From Histoplasma ohiense (lineage: Eukaryota; Ascomycota; Eurotiomycetes; Onygenales; Ajellomycetaceae), in NCBI GenBank assembly GCA_017607445.1, contig JAEVHH010000001.1:868001-932000 (forward strand): DNA of 64,000 bases. Reading direction: 5' to 3'. Position numbers and translations under genes: made by a program. Below, piece after piece: positions 1 to 10,347 of the stretch. The notes under the pieces were generated by a model. That model was given only the letters and a program-made list of their open reading frames with translations, was not told the DNA's origin and searched no databases. Every line of letters begins with the position of its first letter. Within the stretch, counting starts at the first letter, position 1.

Positions 1-1082
1 TCGACAAACAAAAGATCTAAGAAGAAAAAAAGACCCTGGCGGCCATGTGGTTGACATCTGACCAGAATATGGAGTACAGGCCGCCCAGATGCGACACTAG
101 GGACCAGTTGATATCCAGTTGATATCCAGTTGATATCCAGTCGATGTCCAGTCGATGTCCAGTCGATGTCCAGTCGATGCCGAGCAACCCCACCCACCAG
201 GTCATCAAGGTGGCATCCAAGAGCGTTGAAGAAACGGTCTTCGGCAAGGAGCGCATCTCATTAGCTTAAAAGTTCATGATCTTCATCATTAGTTAGACTT
301 TTCGGTTCATCGCTCGTGAGTCGTTCGGCAAAGGGCTTGGCAGTTTCGGAAGGTCGACCATGAAAATAGCAAAGTTTGGCGAGTTCGAGGCCGAAGCGTT
401 CATGGAGCCGGCGGCCTGCCTCGATTTGACAAGCAGGATGAAGATCTTTTGATGTCGCCTGCGTGGGCCAGTGGCAGACGAGGGTGGCTGGTGGGCCATC
501 AAGGACAGCTTCCAGGCCCTGGTATCTAGCTTGACGGTAGGGTCCTGCGAATCGAAGAGGCCATTTTCAAGATTGTTTGAGTTGATTGTTTGAGTTGATT
601 GAATGCGGAGCTGAATAGCCGAGCGAACTGAAACGTTGGCGTTTTTTTTGGCTCTGGAGCAGAACAATCCTTCGGATGCCCAGAAGACCCTTTCGTGCGT
701 CAACAGAACAGGATATTTTATATATTTTTGATGTTGCTCCGTTGGAGGAAGATGCAGCTTCAGAAAGCCAATGATCCACTGAGAAAGATCTCGTGTGCAG
801 GAATACGAAAATTATAGGATGGGTGTTTTTTCAATGCTCCCAAGCATCGCTGGTGCCTTCGCAGCAGCCGTGCTAGCCCACTCGCAATACAACCCTCGTA
901 TATTATCCCTGCTGTTGCAACCATGATGCAATCGGCAGACAGTCAATCCGAAATGAAGACAATCCAACCACGAACGTCAGCAAGCTACAGCGAACACTTT
1001 GAATCCGCCAAACCAAAAAAATTAAAAATAAAAATAAAAATAAAGAATAAAAGAAAAAGAAAAAGAAAACCCCTACAGAGAA
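1..1082. other. Intergenic region, no supported gene
   Basis: No open frame here resembles a known protein or has convincing coding bias. The segment holds the 11-bp tandem array at 104-180. Just before the acetyltransferase start it has an A-rich tract (about 1012-1070) of AAAAT and AAAG runs, which may be promoter or leader. A minus-strand open frame at 293-703 has no recognisable domain and was not called. Confidence 0.5.
104..180. repeat. 11-bp tandem repeat, 7 units
   Basis: Seven head-to-tail 11-bp units. The first three read CCAGTTGATAT and the last four CCAGTCGATGT, so the array has two homogenised sub-blocks that differ by T/C and A/G transitions. No gene is evident around it. This is a minisatellite and probably length-variable between strains (inference). 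Confidence 0.9.
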
Positions 1083-2001
1083 ATGCACATCCGCCCACTC
1101 GAAGCAGCAGACATCCCGGAGGTCGCCTCCATCCTGGCCGATGCTCTGTGGGATGATGAACTCTGGGCGTGGCTTGCTCCGAACCGGCTGAAATACTATT
1201 CCGAATACCGGGCTGGCTTCTTGATGCGAACCAAGGTACGGTTCTCGACCCCCGGATGGGTCCTCCATGTTGCTGTTACAGATTCTGAAGATGAGGTCGG
1301 GAGAGAGCATCGTCGGGAGCATGGCCAAGGGTGTGAGCCAGGGGGGAAATTCGTTGGCTACTGTGCCTGGGAGCGCGTGGGCGACTCTCCACAGGCCAGG
1401 AAGTGGAGGGAGGACAAAGAAACCATCGGATGGTGTGCGTGAATATCCTTTCCGAAGCATACATATACGCAACTCACTCCGTTTGACCAAGGAATAATAA
1501 CTTCCTAATCACCCAAAATGCACAGGGCTAGAGAGACAGCTGCTAAACCTACAACTGCGATACGCCGATATGTTCATCCAAAACAACGCCATCGATAGTT
1601 CCAGGTTACGAACTTACACCTCAGCAACGGCCGGTAACTTCCCATCAGACATTTTTCCAGAGCTCTGGTACGTCGGCATGCTCGCAATTCACCCCAGATA
1701 TCAGCGGATGGGAATTGGCAAAATGCTGCTGCAGTGGGGAATAGAGCAGGGGATGGCGGAGAATGTACCCGTGGGATTGGAGCCCAGTCTCAAGGGGGCC
1801 GGACTATATAAGAAACTTGGATTCCGGGACCTGGGAACTGTGGAGCTAATGGGAAAGGAATGGGTGGCCATGATGCTCTGGGAGCCTCCAGGCCTGAATG
1901 CTGAGGAGAGTTGGTTTGAACGGGCAACGGAAGCGGAGCGGAAGAAGGAAGAGGAGAAAATGATGCTCAAGGGGGCGGAACAACCCATACTGAAAACATA
2001 G
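1083..2001 (+). CDS. GNAT-family N-acetyltransferase
   Basis: Predicted 275-aa acetyl-CoA-dependent N-acyltransferase; the substrate cannot be told. Two exons: 1083-1434 and 1526-2001, joined across a 91-bp intron with donor GTGCGT, branch-like CTAAT and acceptor CACAG. The join keeps frame (phase 1). The protein opens MHIRPLEAADIPEVASI, the usual beta-1/alpha-1 start of GNAT proteins. The acetyl-CoA loop is the QRMGIG segment at about residues 177-182, inside the motif-A context GMLAIHPRYQRMGIGKMLL. A C-terminal GLYKKLGF matches the family's final strand pair. The tail is Glu/Lys-rich. No signal peptide, so probably cytosolic or nuclear. Similar fungal proteins are often annotated only as GNAT acetyltransferase. 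The start is chosen as the first ATG that gives the conserved N-terminus. Confidence 0.85.
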
Positions 2002-2620
2002 CGCCGAGAAATGTAACCATCCTTTCTGTACATGTACTGGATATCGAACCTAGATAGTCTATATATCCTAGTTCCCTGGCTGCTGTGCTTGCTCCATCCT
2101 GTCCAGTGATGCTGTCGACCAGTGGCTGACTTGTTAATGCATTTACAGGGTTATTCGCCCACACAACCCCACGGTGGAGAATGAGATATATCAAATGTTC
2201 TCCCAGTTAAGAGTCCCTTGTATAAACGAAACAAGTCCGGGCGAACACACAGTCATAGCGAAAATACTCCTCATGCTCGATTGCTTCTGGCTTAAACAGG
2301 ATTTTCAAATTTATGCCTGGGTAGAATAAATTTAACGATATCAAAGTGGAGCGAATGTCAGGCATGTGCTGCCTCTTTTCCCCTTTATCGAGAAGGTCAT
2401 ACAACATAATAGCCGTTAGCCGCTATGGCAATTTATCGTCTCTCTCCTATACGTGAATCTACCACAGACTTCAGACTCCAACGGTATCTGATATCTCCCG
2501 AGAACAGTAGAGAAAGAGTAAAGCTTACAGACAGAGCTCTGGCATCTCCCCGGAACATTCAGGGATATGAGTATATATAAGAATGCAGGTTTCGATCTTT
2601 ATGGTTGGGTAACTAAGCGT

Positions 2621-2651
2621 TTCCACCAGATCTTCCACCAGATCTTCCACC
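2621..2651. repeat. 12-bp tandem repeat, about 2.6 units
   Basis: TTCCACCAGATC is repeated two full times and followed by a partial TTCCACC. It is short and lies about 50 bp after a TATATAAG motif. No function is visible. Confidence 0.75.
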
Positions 2652-3374
2652 AAAAGACCGATCATTTCAGCGCAAGACATTAGTTAACTAGTTATCATTC
2701 CTTTTACATAATCAGCCAATATTGTTGTTAGGTTATACTAGATGAGTAGCTGACCTACGGGTGTGAAATATCTGCCACAATCCCCGTTAGAAGGATATGG
2801 AGCTCCAGCTAGCGGCAATCCCATCTTGATTGTGGAATCTGACTGAACCTTCAATTGCCAGCTTCTATATTTTCAGCGATAGCATGAATGCCGCAGTCCA
2901 GCTTCAAAGTTTGTTCATTATTTGGAGCAGGAGGGCTTGATTTGCACGGCCTTAATACAGAATAACGATCTGGATCGCATCGAACTACTTGTTCATGGAC
3001 AAGCTGTCCAAGTGAGTCGCAAATCTCAGAACCTGGAGCTCTAGGATATTTACGTTGAAACTATACTGATTCAACGCATCTGTGGTAGTACTTATTTTGT
3101 CAGATTGGAAAGCAATCAGGCGTCGAACCTCCGGGAAGAACCATAAAGACTTCTAACGACGAGTCCGGGGAATATCGATTCTGCCCAAAATGACTCAATT
3201 AAACTCAAGTTCAAATTTCCCATCAGTAAAATAATAATTCAGAAAGCTGTTGACCTCAGTGAGGGTGCTTTAGTTTACCCAAGCAATCCACCCATTTTAT
3301 TCTGAGTAATATTGCTGTGATCACTGGCAAAGTTTGGTGTTTTTAGAGCATTGATTTATTTTGCCCAAGCAGCT

Positions 3375-3453
3375 TGTGAGAAATGATCTATCATATCAAA
3401 CATTGTGAGAAAGGATCTATCATATCAAGCATTGTGAGAAGTGATTGATCATC
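3375..3453. repeat. 29-bp tandem repeat, about 2.7 units
   Basis: Units start at 3375, 3404 and 3433. The first two differ at only two positions (TGTGAGAAATGATC against TGTGAGAAAGGATC, and CAAACAT against CAAGCAT). The third unit is diverged after GATTGATCAT. It lies in AT-rich intergenic DNA. Confidence 0.85.
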
Positions 3454-3798
3454 TTATTCTATCTCAATTTCGGAAACCGGATCACTGCTCCGATGTATAC
3501 CAGCACTGCCCCCATCATATGTTCAAGCATTCTCTTTCTTATAAATACTGCCTGGTTATCATGTAATTATTGGAGTTATAATAATCAATTCAATTTACTT
3601 ATTCGATATTCAGTATTTGGGTCAATATTCGGACTTTATTCAGTTCCGACACAGCTCTCCCCCATCAATTTCGCCTGCAAATCAAATACATACACATAGT
3701 GCGTTTGAGTATGAACCGTACATTGACCACTGGGAAGGCGGCATCCGCACAATCAGCAAGAAGAGAAGTTAAACAAACAAGCACACACCCGGGAAGAT

Positions 3799-4683
3799 TT
3801 AGTTACACTTATCCGCTGGCTCTGGCAACTTCAGCTCATACTCCCCATCACCCTGCACCACATCAGGGCCCGGGTTCGGATACTTGACTTCGAAATTCGT
3901 CATGGGTGTCTGGCACCCGTTATCGATATTCGCAAACAGGAAGCTTGGGCGGTCATTGAAAGGCACTGCTGGTGGCGTCGTCGCCGAAGCACCATTGCTG
4001 CTGGTGTCGCTCGAACTACCACCACCACATGCACATGTACATGAGCCTGTATCTCGCTGACGATACTGGTGGCCTTGCGGCAGGCCCCAGTCTCGCCGGT
4101 GGCGCCCGCTCCTATGTCCAGAATCTGAACGTGACACAAAATCTTGCTTCCCCCCCTTTTTTTCCGCTCCAGTGATCTCCACTGCCGCACAAAGCATATT
4201 AAACTCCCTCTCCCGGTTAATCCACGTCCACGCAAATACTTGTACACCAACTGGCGTGTCTCTGGGAACTGTAAATTCAAACGTCTGCTTCTCCGGGTCC
4301 GTCCCGCCGTTCCGATACGGGCAATTGCCTTCAAAACTCTTCACTACTTTCCATGTCGCGCCTTTGTCGACACTGAATCCGACCTGGCATGAGCCGCCGT
4401 AATGGTTCCCTGTACCTGTGAGGCTAAAATTTTGCTGCGACCCCGCAGCCCAGGAGGCAACGGATTGGCCCTGTGGTGTGTTCAAATGGCTTAGGTACCC
4501 TTTGCAGGGGAAAGGTGTGGTGCGGGCGCAACAATTATAGGGATAGTCGAGGTTAGAGTCTGGCGCATTCGTTAGATGCGGATTGTTTGCGGCTGCGAAG
4601 GGTGGTGGGTGGTAGAGACGCATATGAGCCTGCGCAAGAGTGGCTAGGCCAATCAAGTAGAGGGTTTTGGTTGATGAGAGCAT
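3799..4683 (-). CDS. Secreted AA11-like lytic polysaccharide monooxygenase
   Basis: A 294-aa single-exon secreted protein. Residues 1-19 form a signal peptide ending AQA, so the mature chain begins with His20 (HMRLYHPPPF). An N-terminal His is the first leg of the copper histidine brace. A second His sits in GNHYGGSCQVGF, and WTWINREREFNMLCAAVEI resembles the conserved end of the AA11 catalytic core. Paired cysteines suit an extracellular enzyme. Known AA11 members oxidatively cleave chitin; activity here is inferred. After the core comes an Arg/Gly/Ser-rich linker and a conserved-looking C-terminal block (about residues 240-294, ending PEPADKCN). The linker looks untidy for a secreted protein (repeated RHRR and CACGGGSSS), so an unrecognised intron or a degenerate linker is possible. 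PUS7 lies next to it on the same strand, but the roles are unrelated. Confidence 0.8.
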   Translation of the reverse strand: MLSSTKTLYLIGLATLAQAHMRLYHPPPFAAANNPHLTNAPDSNLDYPYNCCARTTPFPCKGYLSHLNTPQGQSVASWAAGSQQNFSLTGTGNHYGGSCQVGFSVDKGATWKVVKSFEGNCPYRNGGTDPEKQTFEFTVPRDTPVGVQVFAWTWINREREFNMLCAAVEITGAEKKGGKQDFVSRSDSGHRSGRHRRDWGLPQGHQYRQRDTGSCTCACGGGSSSDTSSNGASATTPPAVPFNDRPSFLFANIDNGCQTPMTNFEVKYPNPGPDVVQGDGEYELKLPEPADKCN

Positions 4684-5329
4684 CCCTTGGTCGGTCTATT
4701 GCTGCTGGGTTTGCTGTAGACCACCTGAGCGACTTTCTAATGAAGGAAATGACAGAACTGCGATAGCAAGACAGGGTTTGTATGTTCCGTGTCACAGATA
4801 CGGGTGTCTGGTTTTTAGAAGCTTCGAAGATGAAGCAGGTTCGGGTAGATTATGGAGATCAGGTATTTTGGAGAATGGATAAAGCATGAACACAAAGAGA
4901 ATCTCGATAATAAAGAAAACAGGCGTAGGTTTATTGTTTAGTATTTATTCACATGGACGGTGCCATTAAACAGCAGATGGTGTGAATGAAACATCTGCAC
5001 CTGAAACACTGGACTGGACAATCCAATGATAGATCGCCTGCTCCACCTTGAAACATGCACCATAAATGCGGAGAGATATCTAAGATTTAATTACCCATGT
5101 CAGATGTAGTCTCATCAATTCTTGCGGCTGATCAATGAATGTTCAACTCTATGTTGCCTGAGTTGAGTATTGACAGCATCATCGGCGCTATCCGATCTTT
5201 TCCGCCGCTGAATCAAAAAATCTTTTGGTGAACTGAGGCCACCAAACCAAAAGAAATGGCATAGAAGAGAGAGAAAGAATGAAGGAAATAGAAAAAGGTA
5301 TCCATGCTATTACCCATCGCTTTTCATAC
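4684..5329. other. Intergenic: LPMO upstream region and PUS7 3' flank
   Basis: About 650 bp between the LPMO start and the PUS7 stop, both on the minus strand. It should hold the LPMO promoter and the PUS7 terminator. No gene or repeat was recognised. Confidence 0.5.
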
Positions 5330-7921
5330 TTATCTCCCGCCAAAATTCGGCTTGTAGGTCTTGACGCCTCCATTTTTCATAAGCTCCCGTAAAGCCATGG
5401 TCGCATACTGGCTGGATCCCAACTGTAATTTTATAATCACCGCCAGTTTATCAGCAGCCGCCTTGTCAACCTGGCCTGTCACCTCTTCAGTCACCTCTTC
5501 AGGTCTCCTTGCCTTCTCATGGCCATTTTTCGACTCTTTTAACTTATCAAGATCCGTTTGCACAAACTGCTCATCATCGTTTGCATACGGCTTCACCTCA
5601 AACGAATACTTCGCACCTGGCTTGCTAAGCAGCTTCCGATACCCACCGCTCAAACTGATATCCTTCCAGCTCCTTCGCATGTCGAAGGGATCCAGCTTAC
5701 CGCCTCGATCACTGCTCATGAAATCCTTGTAGAATGCTTTCATCTCGTTGTCTGGGTACAAAATGTCAAAACCCGGCAGCGGCAAGACGATGTCGAAAAT
5801 GGTATATTTCCCGCTCGCAGCCTCTTCCGCAGTCAAGGCCCGCGCCCGTTCGAACATCTCGTCGGGAGCGTTGGCGCTATCGCCCGCGTCAGGAAGCACG
5901 ACAACGTCGCCATCTGCATCGAATTCATCAACTGCGGTAGCTGCACCCGGCCCGTCGCTTTCTTTGAAGTCGTTGATGAGCACAAGGTCGCCGGCGACGA
6001 CCTTATCGCCGTACAACCGCCAGCGTTGGCTCGCTGCAAAATTCCATACCAGTGATTGGTATGCGTGGACATACATGAGACGGAGGCTGCGTGGGATGGT
6101 TCCCAGCGCACCGAAATAGTCATTTTTATTTCGGCCCAGGTGTCTGATGATGCTGGACTCGGCAGAGAATTTACGAGGGAGCTTATTGGCGGCTTCATTG
6201 CATCTGCCCGTTGTCTGGAAAATGTGGATCGCCTCTGCGCGAGCGATGTCGTCGGCGCTGATGAGGGTTTTCGTCTCCTGCGACTGTGCCTGGGATTGTG
6301 TCTGTGTGAGAGTTCCTGGATTGAAATGTAAAATGCACTCGCAAGCATCCTTAAAGTCACCCTGCAACATCTTCAGTCCCACGGTATCAGTCCGTGTGGA
6401 GAACGTCCCGAAACGCTGCAGCCCATAGTAATTAAGGTAGCCCCGTTCGCGAAGATCATGAAGAGCCTGGGAGACAATTTCAGTAGCCTTTGAAACTCCA
6501 TTGGTCAACCTCTCCTCATTCTGGCCAAAGGGAAATTGGCAGTCGCGAAGCGTGATTACAAATTCGTTCCCATTCAAGTCTCCAAGCTCAAGGCGATCCG
6601 TGCGATACTCGAAGTCGCCAACGGCTGCGTTCCGCAGCGACTTTCCAACATTCAGCAATCGATCCGCATATACACGATAAACACTGGCACGCTGGACAGT
6701 TACCCCACGTCTGTCCTTCGTCCCAGCAAACCCGAACTGCTTTGCATTCATTTTCATCTGACGAGCAAGGAACGTCACGACTTCCATGGTGTCCTTGTTT
6801 TCCTTGTAGATGGTGAAATGCAAATGTTCCCCGCCTAACTCGCTCCAGCCCAGCTTTCCCCTGCAGGTATCCCGTCCACCTCTGCCACCACGCGACTCGA
6901 CACCCTTGCGTGATAAGGGAATGGGGGTTATTGCCATCGTACCATCGCTCTCCGTGGTTGAGTCTAGACGAGACGCGAATATACGTCGAATAGCTTGGTG
7001 GATTTTTGTCCGGAGCTCCTTGTCTGTAATTACATCAGATTTTATACGCCCAAGATCGCTTACTTTTGCGGTGGGTTGCGAGAGAGCCCGACTGTGTAAG
7101 AGGATAATTTGTTGAGCGGTTTCAGCACCGAAATATCCTTCAAGGAGTTTGTTGTCCTCATCTGATAACTGGAGTAGGATGTTAGAGAGTCTTGGGAAAA
7201 TACAGATTCAACTCGGATATCCTCACTTGAAACTGGGGTGTCGCTGTAGCGGTCGCCTTCGAAGCTTCTGTTTCCGTAATATTTTTCTCGCCATCCTCTG
7301 ATGCTTTTGAAAAATTTGCGTTCTGGTTATTCCCAGGCGCAGCGGGCGTGGGCTTTGTAGGCCCTAAGCTGGCAGTGGCAGCTTTAAATGAATGAGGGAT
7401 ATCGAGATTTGCCAGATGCAGAACCTCGCCGGAAGGGAGAATTTCGTTGACCAGGAAATCAGTGTACCTGCATTGTAGCAAATACGACCTGATTAGCACT
7501 GTTACCCAAGTTGTATATATACGTTGTACCTGAGGAAATACCTTTTCTTCAAGATACCGGAAAAGCTAGGGAGATGCGGACTGACAAAATCGGTGATGCC
7601 GACCTCCGCCTCTTTCAGCGCCTGGATATCTTGGCTGTCCAATGCGGCGGGAGGCCCAAATACAGAAACAGGGGTAATAGGAGAATTGGAATCTGGATCC
7701 TTTGAAATCTTAATGCGCTTGCGTGGGGATTCATCCTCGTCTGGAATTTCTCTCCCCATTGTTGCTGGTGTGGCTGCTGCTGAGCACAACCTGTAGCTAT
7801 GATGGGAGAAGGGGAATCGGGAGCTGCACAATGAAAGGGAGATGCACGGGATTCGTGTGCTAGCCCACGAGATAGGTAAGGTGAACCTCGAAGAGGCCAA
7901 GGCGTGGAGGAGATTGTTCAT
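5330..7921 (-). CDS. PUS7: tRNA/mRNA pseudouridine synthase PUS7 (TruD family)
   Basis: Isomerises uridine to pseudouridine in tRNA and other RNAs. Three exons: 7921-7542, 7467-7227 and 7168-5330, with introns of 74 and 58 bp, giving 819 aa in frame. The exon 1/2 join makes GILKKRYTDFLVNEI, a hallmark of eukaryotic Pus7. The catalytic Asp is in FAGTKDRRGVTVQ (about residue 359). The TruD signature NYYGLQRFG lies near 453-461. The C-terminal half carries the acidic insertion typical of fungal members and ends in a Lys/Gly-rich tail. The first ATG (7921) adds a 54-residue Ser/Arg-rich leader; a second ATG at 7759 begins MGREIPDEDE followed by a basic nuclear-signal-like RKRIKI. The leader could be a mitochondrial presequence or an untranslated region. 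Yeast Pus7 is 676 aa, so the fungal protein is longer mainly in linkers. Confidence 0.93.
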
Positions 7922-8591
7922 CTACCAGGGGTTGTTGTTGTTGTTGGATATGCTCAGAGTCTGTTTCTCGGCGAAATATTTCTGACGCCAAGACATCCCA
8001 AGCCCTAACGATTCTTCCCGCAGGATTGATTGGTTCCCCAAGATCGATCTGATCTAGGATGGATGGATGGTGACACTGGGATTGAAATTGAGGGCCCTCT
8101 TGTGAGGACTTTGTTAATAACTAGTCACTTTGGATGCGGGATTCTACGACTTTACTGGCCATCTGGTCGAAATCTTGAACAGGCGCGAATTTGATCCTGG
8201 GCAAGATTTGGCACATTTCAACAAGATATTTTATACTATTTACAAAGAAGAGATATATTGAAATCAGTTCCAACAACAGAGAATTGTTGAACGGTTCGGT
8301 TGGCTAACCATGCCACCTAGGTTGGATACATTCAATCATACGGGAATTTTTATCATAGTTTGGCCAATCATATCTTTCTTATCTTCTTCCTATTGAATCG
8401 ACGAGTCTTGGCAGAGTGCTTGATACTCGGAAGACTAAGGATGAACTATTATTAATCCATGACCAAACGACGCCGAATATGTTAGGCCACTGGGGCAAAA
8501 GAGCTCTCTCACACCAGCGCCATGCTGGTAGTAGAGGGGACGAACCAATCCAAACCCCCCAACAGAATATTGTGGACATCCGAGGGCGGAG
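7922..8591. other. Intergenic, shared upstream region of PUS7 and the PHD-like gene
   Basis: Divergent promoter region between PUS7 (minus) and the PHD-like gene (plus). It contains the first copy of a dispersed repeat (8482-8563) close to the plus-strand start. GTTGTTGTTGTTG lies just upstream of PUS7. Confidence 0.5.
8482..8563 (+). repeat. Dispersed 75-100-bp repeat, copy 1
   Basis: Begins TTAGGCCACTGGGGCAAAAG, continues GAGCTCTCTCACACCAGCGCC and ends near GACGAACCAATCC...CCCCCCAAC. The same string recurs at 20212-20310 (plus) and 41986-42060 (minus). CCAGCGCCATGCTGG in the middle can fold into a short hairpin. It ends 28 bp before the chosen start of the next gene. It has no coding capacity and no clear terminal repeats, so it is either a very short non-autonomous element or a shared promoter module. 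Confidence 0.8.
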
Positions 8592-9904
8592 GTGAGAGAT
8601 GGCGTCAGATGGAGTGATGCTAATGCATATTGGATTTTTCCACAAAGCGTTCGTAGTAGACCACCATCTGCATCCATGATGGAATCTTCTGTGCTAGAAC
8701 ATTGCGCCGCAAAGAGAGGCTGGAGAACGAAGGATAACCTGCAGCCCGAATCAAAGAGGCCAAGAACTCATCCAGCCTGTCATCAGATGAAGATGCAGGC
8801 TGCCGGAGGTGGCAAAGGATCTGACAATTTCAAGGATGCGTCTGATTTAACTCTTATGTGGGTTGGCAAGGACGAATATGGACGCCCGAAACCCTTATCA
8901 GAAGAGCACACTCTAGGGACGCGTGATTGGCGAAGTATGTGACTGTAGTTTTGCATAGTTTTCCTGAACATAACATTTTTGATTTTGACATTGGACACTG
9001 ATAGATTCTTACCAGTCGGGGACCCGAATATGGATATTTGTTATGTCTGCAAACTCCAAAATAACGTCTTTGGGTGCAAAACATGCATGCGCTCTTGTCA
9101 TGCCATTTTCCTGGTTCCGCCACGGAGGGACTCGGACGTGCCCTCCCCGTTCCACTGCCCTCTCTGTGTCGAGAAGAACTGGCATCTTAAAACCCCAGCA
9201 CACATTACTCCATTATCCGCGGCCTCTTCACTGAAGAAAAGCGAGTTCAGCCCAAAACGTTCACACCCAGCAGCGAATGCTGCAAACCATTATTCTGCAG
9301 CCTGCGAAAGGTATACGACATCATGTGAGTCTGTGACTACTCCTACCACAGCGGTATATCCGTCACCAGGAGCAGAAGGGTGCATAAAATCCCTTTGCAC
9401 GTCCCGGGAGAGCGGATTGGACGTCCCCTACCAACACGACCCTTACCAGTCCCCCAGAGATCAAGCACAAGACGCCACGGATCAACTGCGCTCGAATCTG
9501 CTCATTCGACATTGGGAGGAGCGGCGCCACGACATTCAAGATACCAAACCGTCTCCAATGAAGTCGATGATGCTCTTTCGACAATATACCGCGAACTCGA
9601 GATGGGAGTAGAAATTCAGTCCCGAATGGGGGATTTGCAAGCACGTGTCAGTTTTCTGGAGCAAGAGTTGAATATTGCGAATGGACGGGTTGTTCTATCG
9701 GAGCAGGAGGTTGTTGCGAAATATATGCCCGAGGTCAAATACCTGCAGAATCAATTATGTATGGAGAGGAAGTCCAATGCTAGACTTGTGGAGGAGAACA
9801 GCAAACTCAAAATTCAGCTGGAAGAGCTGTCGTTGGCTGATCGCTCGAAGGAGTTGGAGGAGTGGAAGCGAAAGCTCTGCGACTTTATGAACGGCGGCGC
9901 TTGA
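8592..9904 (+). CDS. PHD-finger-like protein with C-terminal coiled coil
   Basis: Predicted 390 aa from three exons: 8592-8934, 9016-9310 and 9370-9904 (introns 81 and 59 bp; phases 1 and 2 agree). A zinc-finger-like block spans exon 2: CYVC, then GCKTCMRSCH, then FHCPLCVEKNW. The spacing fits a PHD finger, but the cysteine expected after the His (H-x2-C) is not present (HAIF), so the finger may be degenerate. A basic KRPR stretch in exon 1 may be a nuclear signal. The last about 100 residues are a long heptad-rich coiled coil (from EIQSRMGDLQARVSFLE to KELEEWKRKL). A chromatin-reader or scaffold role is inference. The start is uncertain: MMESS at 8676 would also serve. Confidence 0.65.
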
Positions 9905-10347
9905 CCTCAGCAACTAGTTGGCAGTCCTGAGGTAAATCCCATCGTGCGTATATCAATTATTAACAATCTCTGGCATTTCGGCATGTTTTATGTTTTTCAT
10001 TGAGATATAATTTGTTGAGTTTACTTCCCGGTTTGATTGTATATAGGATAGCAACGTTGACAAGGGGATCCCATTTAACCTACAGTATTAGTGCCTTGCT
10101 TCCTTGATATGTATCCATATCTATCAGAAGGCCTAATTTGCAGAGAGTACAATGGATATAACATTGATGCGTTCTTCGTCGCCTCAACCAATGTACCCCT
10201 CGATCTGATAGGGCCGATGAGTCAGCAATCGGGTGGCATAATTTTCCCGGCCCCTCAGCAACTTTCGAAAAATTTGTGCTCCCTTTCCCTTCTTTGGAGT
10301 CAATCTGGCCAAAATCACTCCCAATACCCTCAGTATATATATCTATA
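9905..10347. other. Intergenic: upstream region of GMP synthase
   Basis: About 440 bp between the PHD-like gene stop and the GMP synthase ATG. The last 100 bp are CT-rich and carry TATATATATC just before the start. No gene or repeat was recognised. Confidence 0.5.

Larger units (their letters stand above)
2002..3798. other. AT-rich intergenic region with short tandem repeats
   Basis: No gene could be supported in this 1.8-kb AT-rich stretch. It contains a three-unit 12-bp repeat (2621-2651) and a 29-bp repeat (3375-3453). A TATATAAG box lies near 2572. The segment may carry the promoter of something no longer present or old transposon sequence, but I found no paired ends. Confidence 0.5.

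Noticed and set aside
293..703. Minus-strand 136-codon open frame
   Set aside because: No domain, no neighbouring exon and mixed composition; probably chance.
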